Below, piece by piece: positions 4,760-5,999 of a stretch of 5,999 nucleotides of DNA. A model generated the notes under the pieces. The model worked only from the letters and a program-made list of their open reading frames with translations. It ran no database searches and was not told the DNA's origin. Made by a program: the position numbers and the translations under genes. The stretch comes from Patescibacteria group bacterium. Its GTDB lineage: Bacteria > Patescibacteriota > Minisyncoccia > UBA9983. The stretch's first letter is position 1; the number at the start of each line of letters is the position of its first letter. The stretch covers positions 1 to 5,999 of the forward strand of contig JAHJXC010000063.1 in the NCBI GenBank assembly GCA_018827845.1, in the 5' to 3' direction.

Positions 4760-5879
4760 GTTCTAAAACTAAATTTATTATTTCTTTGGCGATTTTTTCC
4801 CCTGCATCGGGCCTGGCGAATTTTTTTGCTGCTTCAGATATTAATTTTAACTCATTTTTATTATTTAACAAGCGGTCTATTTGGAAAAATAAAATATTGG
4901 GCTTGAGATTTGCTTCTTCTATCACTTGGGCCGCGCCTGTTACAGCATATGTATAAGCATTCTCCCGCTGGTGATCCTGGGCAGCATGAGGAAGAGGTAT
5001 GAGTATACTCGCTACTCCAGAGGCTGCAATTTCAAAAATAGATCCGGAACTGGCCCTTGCCACCACCAAATCAGCCGCGCCATAAGCCATTCTTAACGAG
5101 CTCTCATTAAGAAAATCAAAAGAATGGTAGCGTAATTTATTGGGAGACTTTTCTAAAACTATAGAAGCCCGCCCCTCCACTTCTTTTATGTTTTTCTTTC
5201 CGCACTGGTGAATAACCTGATATTTTTTCAATAATTCCGGAAGAATATCAATAATATTATCGTTGATTTTCTGCGACCCCTGTGATCCGCCAATAATAAA
5301 AATTGTGGGAATGTTTTCTTCAAGTTTTAAGAATTCTTTTGCGCCTGTTTTGGCGGGAATAAAAAATCCTCTTCTGACCGGATTTCCTGTTAAGACCGCT
5401 TTTTCCTTGGGAAAATATTTAGCTGTCTGTGGAAAAGAAATGGCGATTCTTTTGGCAAATTTGCCTGACCATTGATTAACTTTACCCGGCACAGCATCAG
5501 ATTCATGAATAATCAGGGGAATGCCAAAAATTCTGGCCGCAAAAACAGCCGGAAAACTTGCATATCCGCCCTTGCTGAATATGGCATCGGGAAAATTTGT
5601 ATAAATAGTCCACAGGGCCTTCATAATGCCAACGGGGATTTTAAATGCGTCAACTATATTCCACAAAGAAAAATATCTTCTCAGTTTTCCGGCTTGCACT
5701 TTTTTAAAGCGTATGCCTAATTTCAGGAGAATTGAAGAATCACAAGGAGAATCTGACATAAATATCAATTCAGCCTTGATGATTTTATTTTTTTCAATAA
5801 GGCCATTGAGAGCATCTGCCACAGCAACAATGGGATAAAAATGCCCCCCAGTCCCACCTCCTGTAAAGATAATCCGCAT
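4752..5879 (-). CDS. murG: UDP-GlcNAc:undecaprenyl-PP-MurNAc-pentapeptide GlcNAc transferase
   Basis: MurG converts lipid I to lipid II by adding GlcNAc from UDP-GlcNAc on the cytoplasmic face of the membrane. 375 aa is within the usual range (about 355-375). The GT-B fold is shown by the N-terminal GGGTGGHFYP (7-16, catalytic-loop H13), KGGYASFP (103-110), HESDAVPG (125-132; usually HEQNAxPG), TGNPVR (164-169), GGSQGS (197-202), and the UDP-binding region SSGSIFEIAASG (277-288; E283 is expected to contact the nucleotide sugar) with DHQRENA (302-308). The start fits the family N-terminus exactly. There is no good SD, and the gap to the upstream ftsW stop is 20 nt. ftsW-murG is the usual dcw-cluster order, but murC does not follow. 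The stop TGA overlaps the next start, which shows TGA is not reassigned here. Confidence 0.97.
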   Translation of the reverse strand: MRIIFTGGGTGGHFYPIVAVADALNGLIEKNKIIKAELIFMSDSPCDSSILLKLGIRFKKVQAGKLRRYFSLWNIVDAFKIPVGIMKALWTIYTNFPDAIFSKGGYASFPAVFAARIFGIPLIIHESDAVPGKVNQWSGKFAKRIAISFPQTAKYFPKEKAVLTGNPVRRGFFIPAKTGAKEFLKLEENIPTIFIIGGSQGSQKINDNIIDILPELLKKYQVIHQCGKKNIKEVEGRASIVLEKSPNKLRYHSFDFLNESSLRMAYGAADLVVARASSGSIFEIAASGVASILIPLPHAAQDHQRENAYTYAVTGAAQVIEEANLKPNILFFQIDRLLNNKNELKLISEAAKKFARPDAGEKIAKEIINLVLEHA

Positions 5880-5899
5880 AATAAAATAATACCATATCT

Positions 5900-5999
5900 T
5901 TACCCGTTTTTGGAGATGTTGAGCAATATACCCATGCTGGCGAGGGCCATTGCAAGCGCTGAACCGCCCTGGCTGATGAAAATCAAAGGCAATCCAGTC
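5900..5999 (-). CDS. ftsW: FtsW/RodA-family septal peptidoglycan polymerase, C-terminal end (partial)
   Basis: The window cuts this gene, and only the last 32-33 codons are present. They read TGLPLIFISQGGSAL, then AMALASMGILLNISKNG and TAA. This is the SEDS-family C-terminal signature (consensus GLPLPFISYGGSSL ... GLLLNISR) running into the last transmembrane helix. Gln in place of the common Tyr before GG is, from memory, also seen in some Firmicutes FtsW proteins. SEDS proteins polymerise lipid II into glycan strands in the cytoplasmic membrane together with a class B PBP. FtsW is preferred over RodA or SpoVE because murG follows 20 nt downstream, as in dcw clusters, but the fragment alone cannot prove which paralogue it is. 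Confidence 0.9.
   Translation of the reverse strand, partial: TGLPLIFISQGGSALAMALASMGILLNISKNG

Overview
The window looks like a piece of chromosome from a small-genome, low-to-moderate GC bacterium, most likely of the Candidate Phyla Radiation (Patescibacteria, Parcubacteria-like). This placement is inference. It rests on a very compact bacterial-type AspRS, a minimal 66-aa cold-shock protein without the usual Trp, PEP-synthase-like proteins in pieces, and tight gene packing. No rRNA or other marker is present to confirm it. TGA is used as a stop (end of murG), which argues against the CPR lineages that read TGA as Gly.

Layout. (1) 1-71: the probable 3' end of a plus-strand gene. It converges on a minus-strand Zincin_1-type metallopeptidase gene (88-498), and a bidirectional hairpin terminator sits over the meeting point. 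(2) 499-606: a divergent, AT-rich intergenic region with a near-consensus extended -10 promoter reading rightward into a cold-shock gene (607-807). That gene ends in a strong bidirectional terminator (819-849) shared with the operon coming from the right. (3) 871-5999: one continuous minus-strand gene string, in transcription order ftsW (3' end only), murG, a PEP-synthase-type ATP-grasp protein, a phosphohistidine-domain protein, aspS, and an L,D-transpeptidase. Gaps are 20, -8, 2, 13 and 25 nt, so it is very probably one operon.

How the genes fit together. FtsW (septal glycan polymerase), MurG (lipid II synthesis) and the L,D-transpeptidase (3-3 cross-linking or protein anchoring) are cell-wall functions. 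AspRS is housekeeping, and its nondiscriminating-type His suggests it may also feed Asp-tRNA(Asn) to an amidotransferase. The odd part is the middle pair. It splits the nucleotide-binding and phospho-His domains of a PEP-synthase-like phosphotransferase into two coupled genes, and this locus has no PEP/pyruvate TIM barrel. Its acceptor substrate is unknown. The pair is visibly more AT-rich than murG and aspS on either side.

The best candidates for something undescribed are this split dikinase-like pair and the bacterial-type AspRS that has lost its GAD insertion domain. The rest is ordinary. No tRNA, rRNA, CRISPR array, insertion sequence or long repeat was seen. No gene-free stretch exceeds about 110 bases.
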